Origin: UBA1306 sp964396415
GTDB lineage: Bacteria > Spirochaetota > Spirochaetia > Treponematales > Rectinemataceae
Assembly (NCBI GenBank): GCA_964396415.1
Contig: CAYNFM010000004.1
Coordinates: forward strand, 15,311 to 79,310
Direction: 5' to 3'
DNA: 64,000 bases
The notes beneath the pieces are model-generated. The model was not told the DNA's origin. It searched no databases and was given only the letters and a program-made list of their open reading frames with translations. How positions within the stretch are numbered: position 1 is the first letter of the stretch; every line of letters begins with the position of its first letter. Positions 34,852 to 43,826 of this stretch are shown here, one piece after another. The translations under genes were made by a program, and so were the position numbers.

Positions 34852-36627
34852 ATGGAAGAAAGGCGCGAGAACTACCAGGCCGAGATCCACGACGACGACT
34901 ATCTCTCGCGCTATGCCGCGCCGCGGCTCGACAGCCGCGGGCTGATCGACTCGTCCGGGCGGGAATCGGAGTCCCTGAACGGCCGCTGGAACTTCGGCGT
35001 CGACTGGTACGACACCTGCCTCAGGACCGGATGGTTCCTCGAGGAGGCCCGCGACGGATCGGGACGGCCCCTCCCCCTCGATTACGATTGGGAGGCGTGG
35101 GAGACCATGGCCGTCCCCGCGTGCTGGAACCTCGAGCGGCCGGAGCTCCTGTACTTCGAGGGCTCCGGCGTCTACACGAGGCGCTTCCGGTACCTTCCCC
35201 GTCGGAAAGCGGAGCGGGCCTTCCTGCGCTTCGAGGGGGCCCAGTATCGCGCAACGGTCTTCCTCAACGCTGTCTTCCTCGGAAGCCATGACGGCGGCTC
35301 GACTCCCTTCTGCGTAGAGATTACCGAGAGCGTTCGCCAGGACAACCGCCTAATAGTCGTCGTGGAGGCGCGCAGGCGGCGCGACCGGGTGCCCGAGGAG
35401 AACACCGACTGGTTCGATTACGGCGGGCTTTACCGCGACGTCCATCTTCTCCGGACGCCTCCGGCCTATATCCGCGACTGGTTCCTGCGGCTCGTGCCCG
35501 ACGGCCGCTTCGGGACGCTGGCGCTCGATCTCAGGGTGAGCGGCGCCGACTCGGCCGACGCGCGCGTGCGCATCCCCGAGCTGGGCATCGACGCGGCCCT
35601 TCCCGTGCGCGGCGGGGCGGCCGGTCTCCGGCTCCCCGCCCGACCCGAGCTCTGGTCGCCGGATTCGCCGCGTCTCTACGACTTCGAGCTCGAGTGCGGA
35701 GAGGACCGCGTGCGCGACCGGATCGGATTCAAGGAAATGAGGGTCGAGGGCGGGGAGATCCTCCTCAACGGCGAGCCGATCTTCCTGAAAGGCATCTGCG
35801 TCCACGAGGACCACGCCGTCAAGGGCAAGACTACGGACGAGGCGACGATACGCTCGACGATAGCGCGGGCCAGGGAGCTCGGAGCCAATTACATCCGCCT
35901 CGCGCACTATCCCCACGACGGCCGCTTCGCGCGGCTCGCCGACGAGCTGGGGGTCCTGCTCTGGGCCGAGGTCCCGGTCTACTGGGCGATAGATTTCGCG
36001 AACCCGGCCGTCTACGCCGACGCCGAGAACCAGCTGGCCGAGCTCATCCTCCGGGATCGCAACCGCGCCTCAGTGGCGATCTGGTCCGTCGGCAACGAGA
36101 ACCCCGACTCCGACGCCCGCCTGGCCTTCATGTCCCGACTCGCCGCCGCGGCGCGGGGCCTCGACGGCACGCGGCCGGTCTCCGCCGCGTGCCTGGTCGA
36201 TCGCGAGGCGCTGGCCATACGCGACCGGCTGACCGAGCACCTCGATATAATCGGCGTGAACGAGTACTACGGCTGGTATGATCCGGACTTCGGGAAGCTC
36301 CCGCGCATGCTCGAGAATTCGAGGCCGGAGAAGCCCGTCGTGATCTGCGAGTTCGGCGGCGACGCCCGCGCGGGGTTCCGCGGCAGCGTCGACGACCTCT
36401 TCTCGGAGGATATGCAGGCCCGCGTCTACGAGCGGCAGCTGGAGGCGATCGCCGCCTGCCCGTTCGTCAAGGGCATATCGCCCTGGATACTCTACGATTT
36501 CCGATCCCCCAGGCGCCTCAACCGCCATCAGGAGGGCTTCAACCGGAAGGGCCTCGTCGACGCCGACCGCGTCACGGCGAAGAAGGCCTTTGCCGTGCTG
36601 CGCGACTTTTACGCGTCGCGGGCCTGA
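34852..36627 (+). CDS. GH2 beta-glycosidase (beta-glucuronidase/galactosidase-like)
   Basis: 591 residues, the size of beta-glucuronidases. Jelly-roll domain with SLNGRWNFGVDW, VPACWNLERPELLYFEG and DYGGLYRDVHL; barrel with GICVHEDHAVKGK, NYIRLAHYPHDGRFARLADELG, acid/base Glu416 in SVGNENPDSDA and nucleophile Glu500 in VICEFGGDA. Cytoplasmic; precise sugar specificity is not deducible. It starts four bases after lacZ, so it belongs to the same transcript. Confidence 0.88.
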   Translation: MEERRENYQAEIHDDDYLSRYAAPRLDSRGLIDSSGRESESLNGRWNFGVDWYDTCLRTGWFLEEARDGSGRPLPLDYDWEAWETMAVPACWNLERPELLYFEGSGVYTRRFRYLPRRKAERAFLRFEGAQYRATVFLNAVFLGSHDGGSTPFCVEITESVRQDNRLIVVVEARRRRDRVPEENTDWFDYGGLYRDVHLLRTPPAYIRDWFLRLVPDGRFGTLALDLRVSGADSADARVRIPELGIDAALPVRGGAAGLRLPARPELWSPDSPRLYDFELECGEDRVRDRIGFKEMRVEGGEILLNGEPIFLKGICVHEDHAVKGKTTDEATIRSTIARARELGANYIRLAHYPHDGRFARLADELGVLLWAEVPVYWAIDFANPAVYADAENQLAELILRDRNRASVAIWSVGNENPDSDARLAFMSRLAAAARGLDGTRPVSAACLVDREALAIRDRLTEHLDIIGVNEYYGWYDPDFGKLPRMLENSRPEKPVVICEFGGDARAGFRGSVDDLFSEDMQARVYERQLEAIAACPFVKGISPWILYDFRSPRRLNRHQEGFNRKGLVDADRVTAKKAFAVLRDFYASRA

Positions 36628-36665
36628 TTGCCGCCCGCCCGGCGTCGCGCTATCATGGGCCCGGC

Positions 36666-37763
36666 ATGAGCGTAACGCAGCAGGACATAGCCGATTCCCT
36701 CGAAGTCTCGCTGATTACCGTCCATCGCGCCCTCAATAATTCGGGCTACGTCTCGGCCGAGCTCAGGGAAAGGATACTCGCCTACGCGAAAGAGGTGAAT
36801 TACGTTCCCCACAAGGCCTCGCAGGTATTGGTCCGTAACAAGACCAGGAAGATAGCCGTGTTCACGTCCACGCTGCCGCGCTATTTCTGGAACGAGATCA
36901 AGACCGGCGTGATGATCGGAGCCGAGCAGCTGCAAGCCTTCAATTATCAGGTGCATTACCGAATGATTCCCGAAAGGGATTCCCGAGCCTATCTCGATAT
37001 CCTCGAAAGGGAGTTGAGCGAAGGACTGGAGGCGGTTGCCCTCGCCAACCAATGGATCTACGACATGGACGCGATCCTGTCCAGGATAGACGAATCGGGG
37101 ATCCCCTACGTGACCCTCAACATCGACGCCTCGGATAGCCGCAGGCGATGCTATATCGGCCCCGATTACGCGGCTGGCGGCAGGCTGGCGGCCGAGTTCA
37201 TCGGGAAATCCCTACTCTTCAAGGACAGGCCGCGCGTACTCGCGATCAATGCCCGCGCCGAGAGGCCCAGCGAATCGTCGAAGGCGCCCGACATCAACAA
37301 GCTGCGGATGGACGGCTTCTCGGAAGTCATGAAGAGCGAATACGGCGCAATCGAGCTCGAGACGGACCTGTCGACGACCGGGATCGCCCCGAGCGGGATC
37401 GGGAAGCGCATCGAAGGCATACTGAGGGAGAGGGCGGGCCGCTTCGACGCCATTTACCTCGTCCCCGCCTACAATGCCGAGTTCGTCCGCGCGATCGAGC
37501 GGGTCGGGATTGGGAGGTCGGCGGTCGTCCTCCACGACCTGGACGCCTCCTCTTCCCGCTACCTCGAGAAGGGCCTTGTGACGGCCGTGATCTACCAGAA
37601 CCCTATCCTGCAGGGCTATTACGCCGTAAAGATACTCGAGCACCTCCTCGAATCCGGCCAGTCGCCCGGGCCCGAGACGATCCGGATCGTGCATAGCCTC
37701 GTATTCAGGCAAAACAAGGACCTCTACAAGAACCACTACCTTTTCGCCACGATGACAGAGTAG
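36666..37763 (+). CDS. LacI-family transcriptional regulator
   Basis: 365 residues. N-terminal helix-turn-helix and hinge (VTQQDIADSLEVSLITVHRA, then VNYVPHKASQVLVRNKTRKIAVF), followed by a periplasmic-binding-protein-like sugar domain. The sequence diverges from the usual LacI hinge (VPHKASQVLV instead of PNxxARxL). It sits between importer 1 with its GH2 genes and importer 2, so it may control either. A 14-bp palindrome before importer 2 is a candidate operator. Confidence 0.88.
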   Translation: MSVTQQDIADSLEVSLITVHRALNNSGYVSAELRERILAYAKEVNYVPHKASQVLVRNKTRKIAVFTSTLPRYFWNEIKTGVMIGAEQLQAFNYQVHYRMIPERDSRAYLDILERELSEGLEAVALANQWIYDMDAILSRIDESGIPYVTLNIDASDSRRRCYIGPDYAAGGRLAAEFIGKSLLFKDRPRVLAINARAERPSESSKAPDINKLRMDGFSEVMKSEYGAIELETDLSTTGIAPSGIGKRIEGILRERAGRFDAIYLVPAYNAEFVRAIERVGIGRSAVVLHDLDASSSRYLEKGLVTAVIYQNPILQGYYAVKILEHLLESGQSPGPETIRIVHSLVFRQNKDLYKNHYLFATMTE

Positions 37764-37808
37764 CGCGCCGCCCTCGGGGGACCTCGTTTGACAGCTGAGC
37801 CTTTGTAT

Positions 37809-37822
37809 GATACACGTATATC
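37809..37822. promoter_or_regulatory. candidate LacI-type operator before importer 2
   Basis: GATACACGTATATC is a 14-bp palindrome with one mismatched pair and an ACGT centre, in the 107-base gap between the regulator gene and the second binding-protein gene. LacI-family operators usually have a central CG pair and this size. A TTGACA at 37788 lies just upstream, but no well-spaced -10 was found. Confidence 0.45.
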
Positions 37823-37870
37823 TTATCAGCAGGCGCATGGGTATACCTCCGCCTGCAAGGGAGGCATTCG

Positions 37871-39109
37871 ATGAAGAAAGCGATCTTCGCGCTCTCGTTG
37901 CTATTGATTGTCGGGGCCCTGCTCGCGGGCCAGTCGGGAGTGACGCTCAAGGCCCTCTTCTACAGTCCCGAGCTGACCGATCAATACAACGACATGGCGA
38001 AGGCCTATAAGGCCGCGACGGGCAACACGCTCGACATCACCGTCCTGCAGGACGACTATAAGACCGTGCTCAGCGCCAGGCTCAATTCCGGCGACATCCC
38101 GGACATCTTCATGAGCAGCGCCTACGCGGACAACGCGGCGTATAAGGACTACGACTACGACCTCACGGGACAGGACTTCATCAAGCAGCTCGAGCCGACG
38201 GCCCTGACGGGCGTAACCGTCGACGGCGAGGTGACCGGCTATCCCTTCCTGGTCCAGTCCCATTCCTTCATCTACAACAAGAAGCTCTTCGCCGACGCCG
38301 GGATCACGACCCTGCCCAGGACGATCGGCGAGTACGAGGCCGCGTGCGAGAAGCTGCAGGCCAAGGGCATCCAGCCCTTCGCCACCGGCTTCAAGGAATG
38401 GTGGGTATTCCCCCAGACGGCATGGCAGGTCCTCGCGTCCATCAAGGATTCCTACGGCGGAGACTACGCGAAGTTCGTCGCCCAGCTGGACAGCGGCGCG
38501 CTCAAGTTCAAGGACATCAAGCAGATGTCCGACGTCTTCGACATGCTGGACCTCATCAAGAAATACGGCGGGCCCAAGCCGCTCGAGTCGGATTTCAACG
38601 ACCAGTGCGCCTCCTTCGCCGCGGGCAAGGTGGCGATGATCCATCAGGGCAACTGGGCCGAAGACTCGATCAAGAAGTCGAACCCGAATATCGATATCGG
38701 CTATCTCCTCGGGCCGACCGGCGGCTCGGCCGCCAAAGCCGGCATCATGTTCGACTCGAACCAGACTATCAGGATCGCGAAGGACGGTCCCAATCGGGCC
38801 GCGGCCGTGGCCTGGCTCAAGTGGCTCACGACCTCAGACTACGGCAAGAGCTGGATCCCCGAGAAGATCAACCAGCTATCGCCCATAATCGGGGCGAAGG
38901 CGTCCTCCGCGACCCTGGCCAAGGAAACGGTGAGCCTCCTCGCGAAGGGCACGCCGAGCTATCCGTGGTTCTATCAGCGGTTCCCGGCGGGCGCGGAGCA
39001 GGGCCTCGGAACCATCCTCCAGGGCTATAGCGCGGGCCAGACCGACCGGAAGCAGACGCTCGACCAGTTGGACGCCCTGTATACCAAGCTCGCGAGCGCC
39101 GCTCAATAG
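37871..39109 (+). CDS. ABC sugar importer 2, extracellular binding protein
   Basis: 412 residues with a signal peptide (KKAIFALSLLLIVGALLAGQ). Family 1 solute-binding protein: VLQDDYKTVLSARLNSGDIPDIFMSS (about 57-82), GYPFLVQSHSFIYNKKLFADAG, and AAVAWLKWLTTSDYGK near the end. GGGAGG lies about seven bases before the ATG. First gene of the second importer, ending with the alpha-xylosidase. Confidence 0.9.
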   Translation: MKKAIFALSLLLIVGALLAGQSGVTLKALFYSPELTDQYNDMAKAYKAATGNTLDITVLQDDYKTVLSARLNSGDIPDIFMSSAYADNAAYKDYDYDLTGQDFIKQLEPTALTGVTVDGEVTGYPFLVQSHSFIYNKKLFADAGITTLPRTIGEYEAACEKLQAKGIQPFATGFKEWWVFPQTAWQVLASIKDSYGGDYAKFVAQLDSGALKFKDIKQMSDVFDMLDLIKKYGGPKPLESDFNDQCASFAAGKVAMIHQGNWAEDSIKKSNPNIDIGYLLGPTGGSAAKAGIMFDSNQTIRIAKDGPNRAAAVAWLKWLTTSDYGKSWIPEKINQLSPIIGAKASSATLAKETVSLLAKGTPSYPWFYQRFPAGAEQGLGTILQGYSAGQTDRKQTLDQLDALYTKLASAAQ

Positions 39110-39133
39110 CGCAAGGTAAAGAGCGGAAATCCT

Positions 39134-39167
39134 CGGGCCGGGAGGTGCCCATCCTCCTCCCGGCCCG
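39134..39167 (+). terminator. intra-operon hairpin after binding protein 2
   Basis: Perfect 12-bp stem CGGGCCGGGAGG / CCTCCCGGCCCG (39134-39145 and 39156-39167), loop 10 bases, no T tract. Same position relative to the importer genes as the hairpin at 29675-29702. Confidence 0.5.
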
Positions 39168-39182
39168 ATCCGAAGGTGGGTC

Positions 39183-40076
39183 ATGATATCGGCAGCCAGC
39201 AAGAAGCGCCTGGCGCGCGCGCTCGACTTTATCGCCCTGACCGCGCCGGCAGTCATCGTCATCCTGGTCTTCGTAGAGCTGCCCTTCCTCATGAGCGTCG
39301 CCTATTCGTTCACGAAGTGGAACGGCCTCGACAAGGTCCCGCAATTCATCGGATTGGCCAACTATCGGGAGCTTTTCACCGACGATCCCGACATGGCCCA
39401 CGCCTTCGTCTTCACCATAGCCTTCACGGTCCTGATGGTCGTCCTCACGAATGTCGTCGCGATGCTCCTCGCCGTCGTCCTCGCCGGCGGCATCAAGGGC
39501 AGGAACGCCCTGCGCGCCGCCTTCTACGTTCCCAACATCATCAGCCTCATCATAATCGGCTACGTGTGGCGGTTCATCTTCTCGAAGGGCTTCGACTCCT
39601 TCCTGGACTTCACCCACGCCGGCGTCTTCGGCCTCAGCTGGCTAGGAGACGGAAGATTGGCCTTCGTCAGCGTCCTCGCCGTGTCCGTGTGGCAATCGAT
39701 AGGCTTCTACCTCGTCATCTACATCGCCGGGCTGCAGACGGTCCCGCGCGACGTCATCGAGGCCTCCCTGCTCGACGGGGCCGGAAGCGCGACCAGGCTA
39801 TGGCGCATCACCCTGCCCATGATCATGCCCTCCGTCACGGTCTGCGTCTTCTACTCCCTCTCGAACGCCCTCAAGTCCTTCGACGTCATCTTCAGCCTCA
39901 CCTCGGGCGGCCCGGGCACCGCCACGACGAGCATCGCCCTCGACATCTACAAGACGGCCTTCGGCGCCAGCAGGTTCGGCTACGGATCGGCCAAGTCGGT
40001 CCTGCTCTTCCTCCTGATCCTGACCGTGACCCTCTTCCAGGTGACCGCCTTCAAGCGGCGCGAGGTGGAGGCATGA
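39183..40076 (+). CDS. ABC sugar importer 2, permease (MalF/UgpA-type)
   Basis: 297 residues, six membrane helices (first at about 18-40). The EAA loop is VIEASLLDGAGSATRLWRIT. Sequence SLTSGGPGTATTSIALDIYK near the C-terminus is the usual MalF-type signature. Overlaps the next permease gene by ATGA. Confidence 0.92.
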   Translation: MISAASKKRLARALDFIALTAPAVIVILVFVELPFLMSVAYSFTKWNGLDKVPQFIGLANYRELFTDDPDMAHAFVFTIAFTVLMVVLTNVVAMLLAVVLAGGIKGRNALRAAFYVPNIISLIIIGYVWRFIFSKGFDSFLDFTHAGVFGLSWLGDGRLAFVSVLAVSVWQSIGFYLVIYIAGLQTVPRDVIEASLLDGAGSATRLWRITLPMIMPSVTVCVFYSLSNALKSFDVIFSLTSGGPGTATTSIALDIYKTAFGASRFGYGSAKSVLLFLLILTVTLFQVTAFKRREVEA

Positions 40077-40897
40077 GGCGCGTCCTCTCCGGGTTCTTTA
40101 CCGGCGCGATGTTCCTCCTCGCCGCGCTCTACCTCTATCCCCTCTTCCTCGTGGCGATAAACTCCCTGAAGACCTTCGCCGAGATTACGGCGAACGTCGT
40201 CGCGCTGCCGAGCCGGCCGACCCTGGATAACTTCAGGAACGCCTTCGCCCTCATGCAGTATCCGAGCCTCTTCGCGAACACCCTGGCCGCGACGGCCATC
40301 GGGACCTCGGGGGTGGTGCTGCTGAGCTCGGCCGCGGGCTACAAGCTCTCGCGCACGAAGACCAGGTACAGCTGGCTCGTCCTCGTCCTGTGCATCGCCC
40401 CCATGATGATACCCTTCCAGTCCTTCATGATCGCCCTGGTCAAGGTCTCGAGGTTCCTGCGCCTTACGAAATCGGTCTACGGGCTGGGGGTCATCTACTG
40501 GGGATTGGGAGTGCCGCTGTCCCTGTTCATGTACCACGGATTCGTGAAGACCGTCCCGAGGGAGCTCGACGAATGCGCGCTGATCGACGGCAGCTCCAGC
40601 CTGAGGACCTTCTTCGCGGTGATATTCCCGGTCCTTAAGCCGGTCACCGTCTCGGTCATCGTGCTTAACGCGATGTGGATGTGGAACGACTTCCTCCTCC
40701 CCCTCCTCGTGCTCAGCGGAGAGAAGAGATCCCAGACCCTCCAGCTCGCCGCGTACAATTTCTTCGGCCAGTACAAGATCGAATGGCATTACGCCATGGC
40801 GGGCGTCCTGTTGACGATTACGCCGGCAATAATATTCTATCTCGCGCTCCAGAAGCACATCATAGAGGGCATGGTGGCCGGCGCGGTAAAAGGCTAG
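40073..40897 (+). CDS. ABC sugar importer 2, permease (MalG/UgpE-type)
   Basis: 274 residues from the ATG overlapping the previous stop; the open frame upstream is a shadow. Six helices; EAA loop ELDECALIDGSSSLRTFFAV; ends LQKHIIEGMVAGAVKG as MalG-type permeases do. No ATPase gene in the operon. Confidence 0.92.
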   Translation: MRRVLSGFFTGAMFLLAALYLYPLFLVAINSLKTFAEITANVVALPSRPTLDNFRNAFALMQYPSLFANTLAATAIGTSGVVLLSSAAGYKLSRTKTRYSWLVLVLCIAPMMIPFQSFMIALVKVSRFLRLTKSVYGLGVIYWGLGVPLSLFMYHGFVKTVPRELDECALIDGSSSLRTFFAVIFPVLKPVTVSVIVLNAMWMWNDFLLPLLVLSGEKRSQTLQLAAYNFFGQYKIEWHYAMAGVLLTITPAIIFYLALQKHIIEGMVAGAVKG

Positions 40898-40902
40898 GAC
40901 GC

Positions 40903-43251
40903 ATGAAATTCTTCGATGGAAATTGGCTCGTCAAGGAGGGCGTGACGCCTCATTTCGCCGCCGAGGCCTATGACGCCGTCGTCGACGGAGGTCGAGTCGC
41001 CCTGTACTGTCCCGACAGGCCCATCGGCGATCGCGGGGACACGGTGGACGGCGGCCTCTTGACGATCCGGCTCTCTTCCCCTTTCGAAGACGTCCTATGC
41101 GTCCGCATCTCGCACTTCGAGGGCGGCCCCGAGCGAGGCCCGCGGTTCGCGCTGAGGGCGGAGGGCTCCGCGGCCGGGATCTCGAGCGGGGAGGGCGCGA
41201 TCGCGATCAAGGCGGGCAGTCTCGTCGCGCGCGTGCGCCGCAAGTCGCCCTTCCTCATCGAGTACCTCGGCGTGGATCAGGACGGCGCCGAGCGCAGGCT
41301 GACCTCCACGGGAGAGCGCCGTGCCGCCTGGCTCGCCGTGGAAGGCCAGGGGAGCTTCGTCGCCGAGCAGCTCTCCCTCGGAGTCGGAGAGCTCATCTAC
41401 GGCCTCGGCGAGCGCTTCACGCCCTTCGTCAAGAACGGCCAGAGCGTCGACATGTGGAACGAGGACGGAGGCACATCGAGCGAGCAGTCCTATAAGAGCA
41501 TCCCTTTCTACCTGAGCAGCGCCGGATACGGCCTCCTCGTGAACCATCCCGGCCGAGTCTCCTTCGAGGTAGGCTCCGAGCGGGTCGCCCGCGTGCAGTT
41601 CAGCGTTCCCGGCGAAGAGCTGGAGTACTTCCTCATCTACGGCCCGGGGCCCAAGGAGGTGCTCGCCAAGTACGCTCGCCTCGCCGGCCGGCCCGCCCTG
41701 CCTCCCGCCTGGTCATTCGGCCTTTGGCTGACGACCTCGTTCACGACCGCCTACGACGAGAAGACCGTCCTCGGCTTCATCGGCGGGATGGCCGCGCGGG
41801 ACCTACCTCTGCGAGTCTTCCATTTCGACTGCTTCTGGATGAGGGAATACCGCCTCTGCGATCTCGAATGGGACGCCGCGGTCTTTCCGGAGCCCGAGGC
41901 CATGCTCGCCCGGATCAAGAGGATGGGCGTGAAGGTCTGCGTCTGGATAAATCCCTATATCGCGCAACGTTCCGCGATGTTCGCGGAAGGCAAGGAACGC
42001 GGCTTCCTCCTCGAGAAGGCGTCGGGCGGGGTCTGGCAGTGGGACCGTTGGCAGGCGGGCATGGCCATCGTCGATTTCACCAATCCGGGCGCCCGCGAGT
42101 GGTACGCCGGCAAGCTGGGCAGGCTCGTCGACATGGGCATCGACTGCTTCAAGACCGACTTCGGCGAGCGCATCCCGACCGACGTCCGATACTTCGACGG
42201 CTCGGACCCGGTGCGGATGCATAACTACTATACGCTGCTGTACAACGAGCTCGTGTTCGAGGTCCTGGAGGAAAAGCTGGGCAAGGGCGCGGCCGTCGTC
42301 TTCGCGCGCTCGGCCACGGTAGGCGGTCAAAAATACCCCGTGCATTGGGGCGGCGACTCATCGGCTTCCTTCGAATCGATGGCCGAGAGTCTCCGCGGCG
42401 GCCTCTCCCTCGGCCTCTCCGGCTTCGGCTTCTGGAGCCACGACATCGGCGGCTTCGAGGACAAAGCCTCCCCGGCGGTGTACAAGAGATGGGTCGCCTT
42501 CGGCCTCCTGTCCTCGCACTCGAGGCTCCACGGCAGCAAGGCCTACAAGGTCCCCTGGCTCTACGACGCGGAGTCCGTGGAGGTCCTCCGCTTCTTCACG
42601 AAGCTCAAGTGCCGGCTCATGCCCTACATTTTCGCCACGGCGGTCGAGGCCTCGAGCGCGGGGACCCCGGTCATGCGCCCGATGATGCTCGAATTCCCGG
42701 GCGACGAGGCCTGCGCCTACCTCGACCGGCAGTACATGCTCGGGCCCGATCTCCTCGTCGCCCCCGTCTTCGACGACGGAGGCGAAGTATCCTATTACCT
42801 GCCGGACGGGCTCTGGACGAGGCTGCTCCCTACCGCCGCTTCCCCCGAGCCGGCGACTCCGTCGGAAGCGGCGGCCTCGGTCGAGGGCGGCCGCTGGCTT
42901 CGCGAGAGGCACGGCTACCTGAGCCTGCCCCTCCTCGTCCGGCCGAACTCCATCATCCCCCTCGGGGCGGTCGACGACCTGCCCGACTACGACTACGCCG
43001 AGGGCGCGTCCTTCCACGTCTTCGAGCCCTCCGAGGGCTCGGAGGCCGTCGCCTCGCTGACCGACCTCGAGGGCCGGAGAGTCATGACCTGTCGCGCCCT
43101 GTTGCGTGGAAAGCGCCTTTCCGTCAAGATCGAGGACGGGAAAGGCCGCTATCGGGTCCACGTGCGCATGGCCCGCGCCGCGACGAGGGACGAGCTCGAA
43201 CGCGGTTTCGAGCTCGAGGCGGGCGGGGCGATGGAGATCGACGTGGGCTGA
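40903..43251 (+). CDS. yicI: YicI-type alpha-xylosidase (GH31)
   Basis: 782 residues, close to the 772 of E. coli YicI, and catalytic positions are offset by only three. Nucleophile Asp419 is in CFKTDFGERIPTD and acid/base Asp485 is in HWGGDSSASF. Other YicI-like blocks are GLGERFTPFVKNGQSVDMWN, FHFDCFWMREYRLCDLEWD and VWINPYIAQRS. It removes alpha-xylosyl residues from the non-reducing ends of imported oligosaccharides such as isoprimeverose. No signal peptide, so cytoplasmic. Six bases after the permease gene. Confidence 0.92.
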   Translation: MKFFDGNWLVKEGVTPHFAAEAYDAVVDGGRVALYCPDRPIGDRGDTVDGGLLTIRLSSPFEDVLCVRISHFEGGPERGPRFALRAEGSAAGISSGEGAIAIKAGSLVARVRRKSPFLIEYLGVDQDGAERRLTSTGERRAAWLAVEGQGSFVAEQLSLGVGELIYGLGERFTPFVKNGQSVDMWNEDGGTSSEQSYKSIPFYLSSAGYGLLVNHPGRVSFEVGSERVARVQFSVPGEELEYFLIYGPGPKEVLAKYARLAGRPALPPAWSFGLWLTTSFTTAYDEKTVLGFIGGMAARDLPLRVFHFDCFWMREYRLCDLEWDAAVFPEPEAMLARIKRMGVKVCVWINPYIAQRSAMFAEGKERGFLLEKASGGVWQWDRWQAGMAIVDFTNPGAREWYAGKLGRLVDMGIDCFKTDFGERIPTDVRYFDGSDPVRMHNYYTLLYNELVFEVLEEKLGKGAAVVFARSATVGGQKYPVHWGGDSSASFESMAESLRGGLSLGLSGFGFWSHDIGGFEDKASPAVYKRWVAFGLLSSHSRLHGSKAYKVPWLYDAESVEVLRFFTKLKCRLMPYIFATAVEASSAGTPVMRPMMLEFPGDEACAYLDRQYMLGPDLLVAPVFDDGGEVSYYLPDGLWTRLLPTAASPEPATPSEAAASVEGGRWLRERHGYLSLPLLVRPNSIIPLGAVDDLPDYDYAEGASFHVFEPSEGSEAVASLTDLEGRRVMTCRALLRGKRLSVKIEDGKGRYRVHVRMARAATRDELERGFELEAGGAMEIDVG

Positions 43252-43274
43252 GGGCAGCGGCGGGGAGAGACAGC

Positions 43275-43826
43275 ATGGGGGATTCGAAGCTCGAGGACGA
43301 GAGGGACGCGCTCATACAGACCGTTACCGAGGCCTACTCCCGCGGCGCCATGGAGATGGCCGCCTTCGAGAAGGCGGTGACGCGCCTCAATACCTGCGCC
43401 GATCGAAGCGCCCTCGAGGCCGAGGCGGGACAGCTCGGCCTCCAATTGCCCGTCTCGGCGGCTACTCCGCCGAGCTTGGGCCGTCCCGACGCGGTGGAGC
43501 TGAGCTGCGTCAGCGGCAACCTGCGCAAGGAAGGCGATTGGGTGAAGGCGCGCGACTACAGGCTCGCGCTCAAGTCGTCCAATGCCAGGCTCGACCTGAC
43601 GGAGTACGAGGGCGCCCGCGGCTTCCGCCTCTTCCTGGACGTCGACGCGGCCTCGAGCAACCTTCGGCTCACGGTGCCCGAGGGCTTCGAGGTGGAGGAT
43701 AGGTTTTCGGAGCGCGTGAGCAGCGTGGTGCGTAACAAGCCCAAGGGCGACGGCGGCAGGGACAACCTCGTGGTGCTCACCGGATATCTCCGATCGTCGA
43801 CGGTAAAGATTAAGTATCGCTCCTAG
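43275..43826 (+). CDS. DUF1707-like / LiaF-like C-terminal domain protein
   Basis: 183 residues. The N-terminal ~55 residues (ERDALIQTVTEAYSRGAMEMAAFEKAVTRL) match the DUF1707/SHOCT-like short helical module. The C-terminal ~100 residues form a strand-rich domain (VELSCVSGNLRKEGDWV, SNLRLTVPEGFEVEDRF, VVLTGYLRSSTVKIKY) like the cell-wall-stress LiaF C-terminal region. No membrane helix is seen. Likely an envelope-stress or regulatory protein; unknown function. It overlaps the EamA gene tail-to-tail by 17 bases. Confidence 0.6.
   Translation: MGDSKLEDERDALIQTVTEAYSRGAMEMAAFEKAVTRLNTCADRSALEAEAGQLGLQLPVSAATPPSLGRPDAVELSCVSGNLRKEGDWVKARDYRLALKSSNARLDLTEYEGARGFRLFLDVDAASSNLRLTVPEGFEVEDRFSERVSSVVRNKPKGDGGRDNLVVLTGYLRSSTVKIKYRS

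Noticed and set aside
37788..37811. TTGACA...TATGAT promoter before importer 2
   Set aside because: The spacer is only 12 bases, too short for a sigma-70 promoter.
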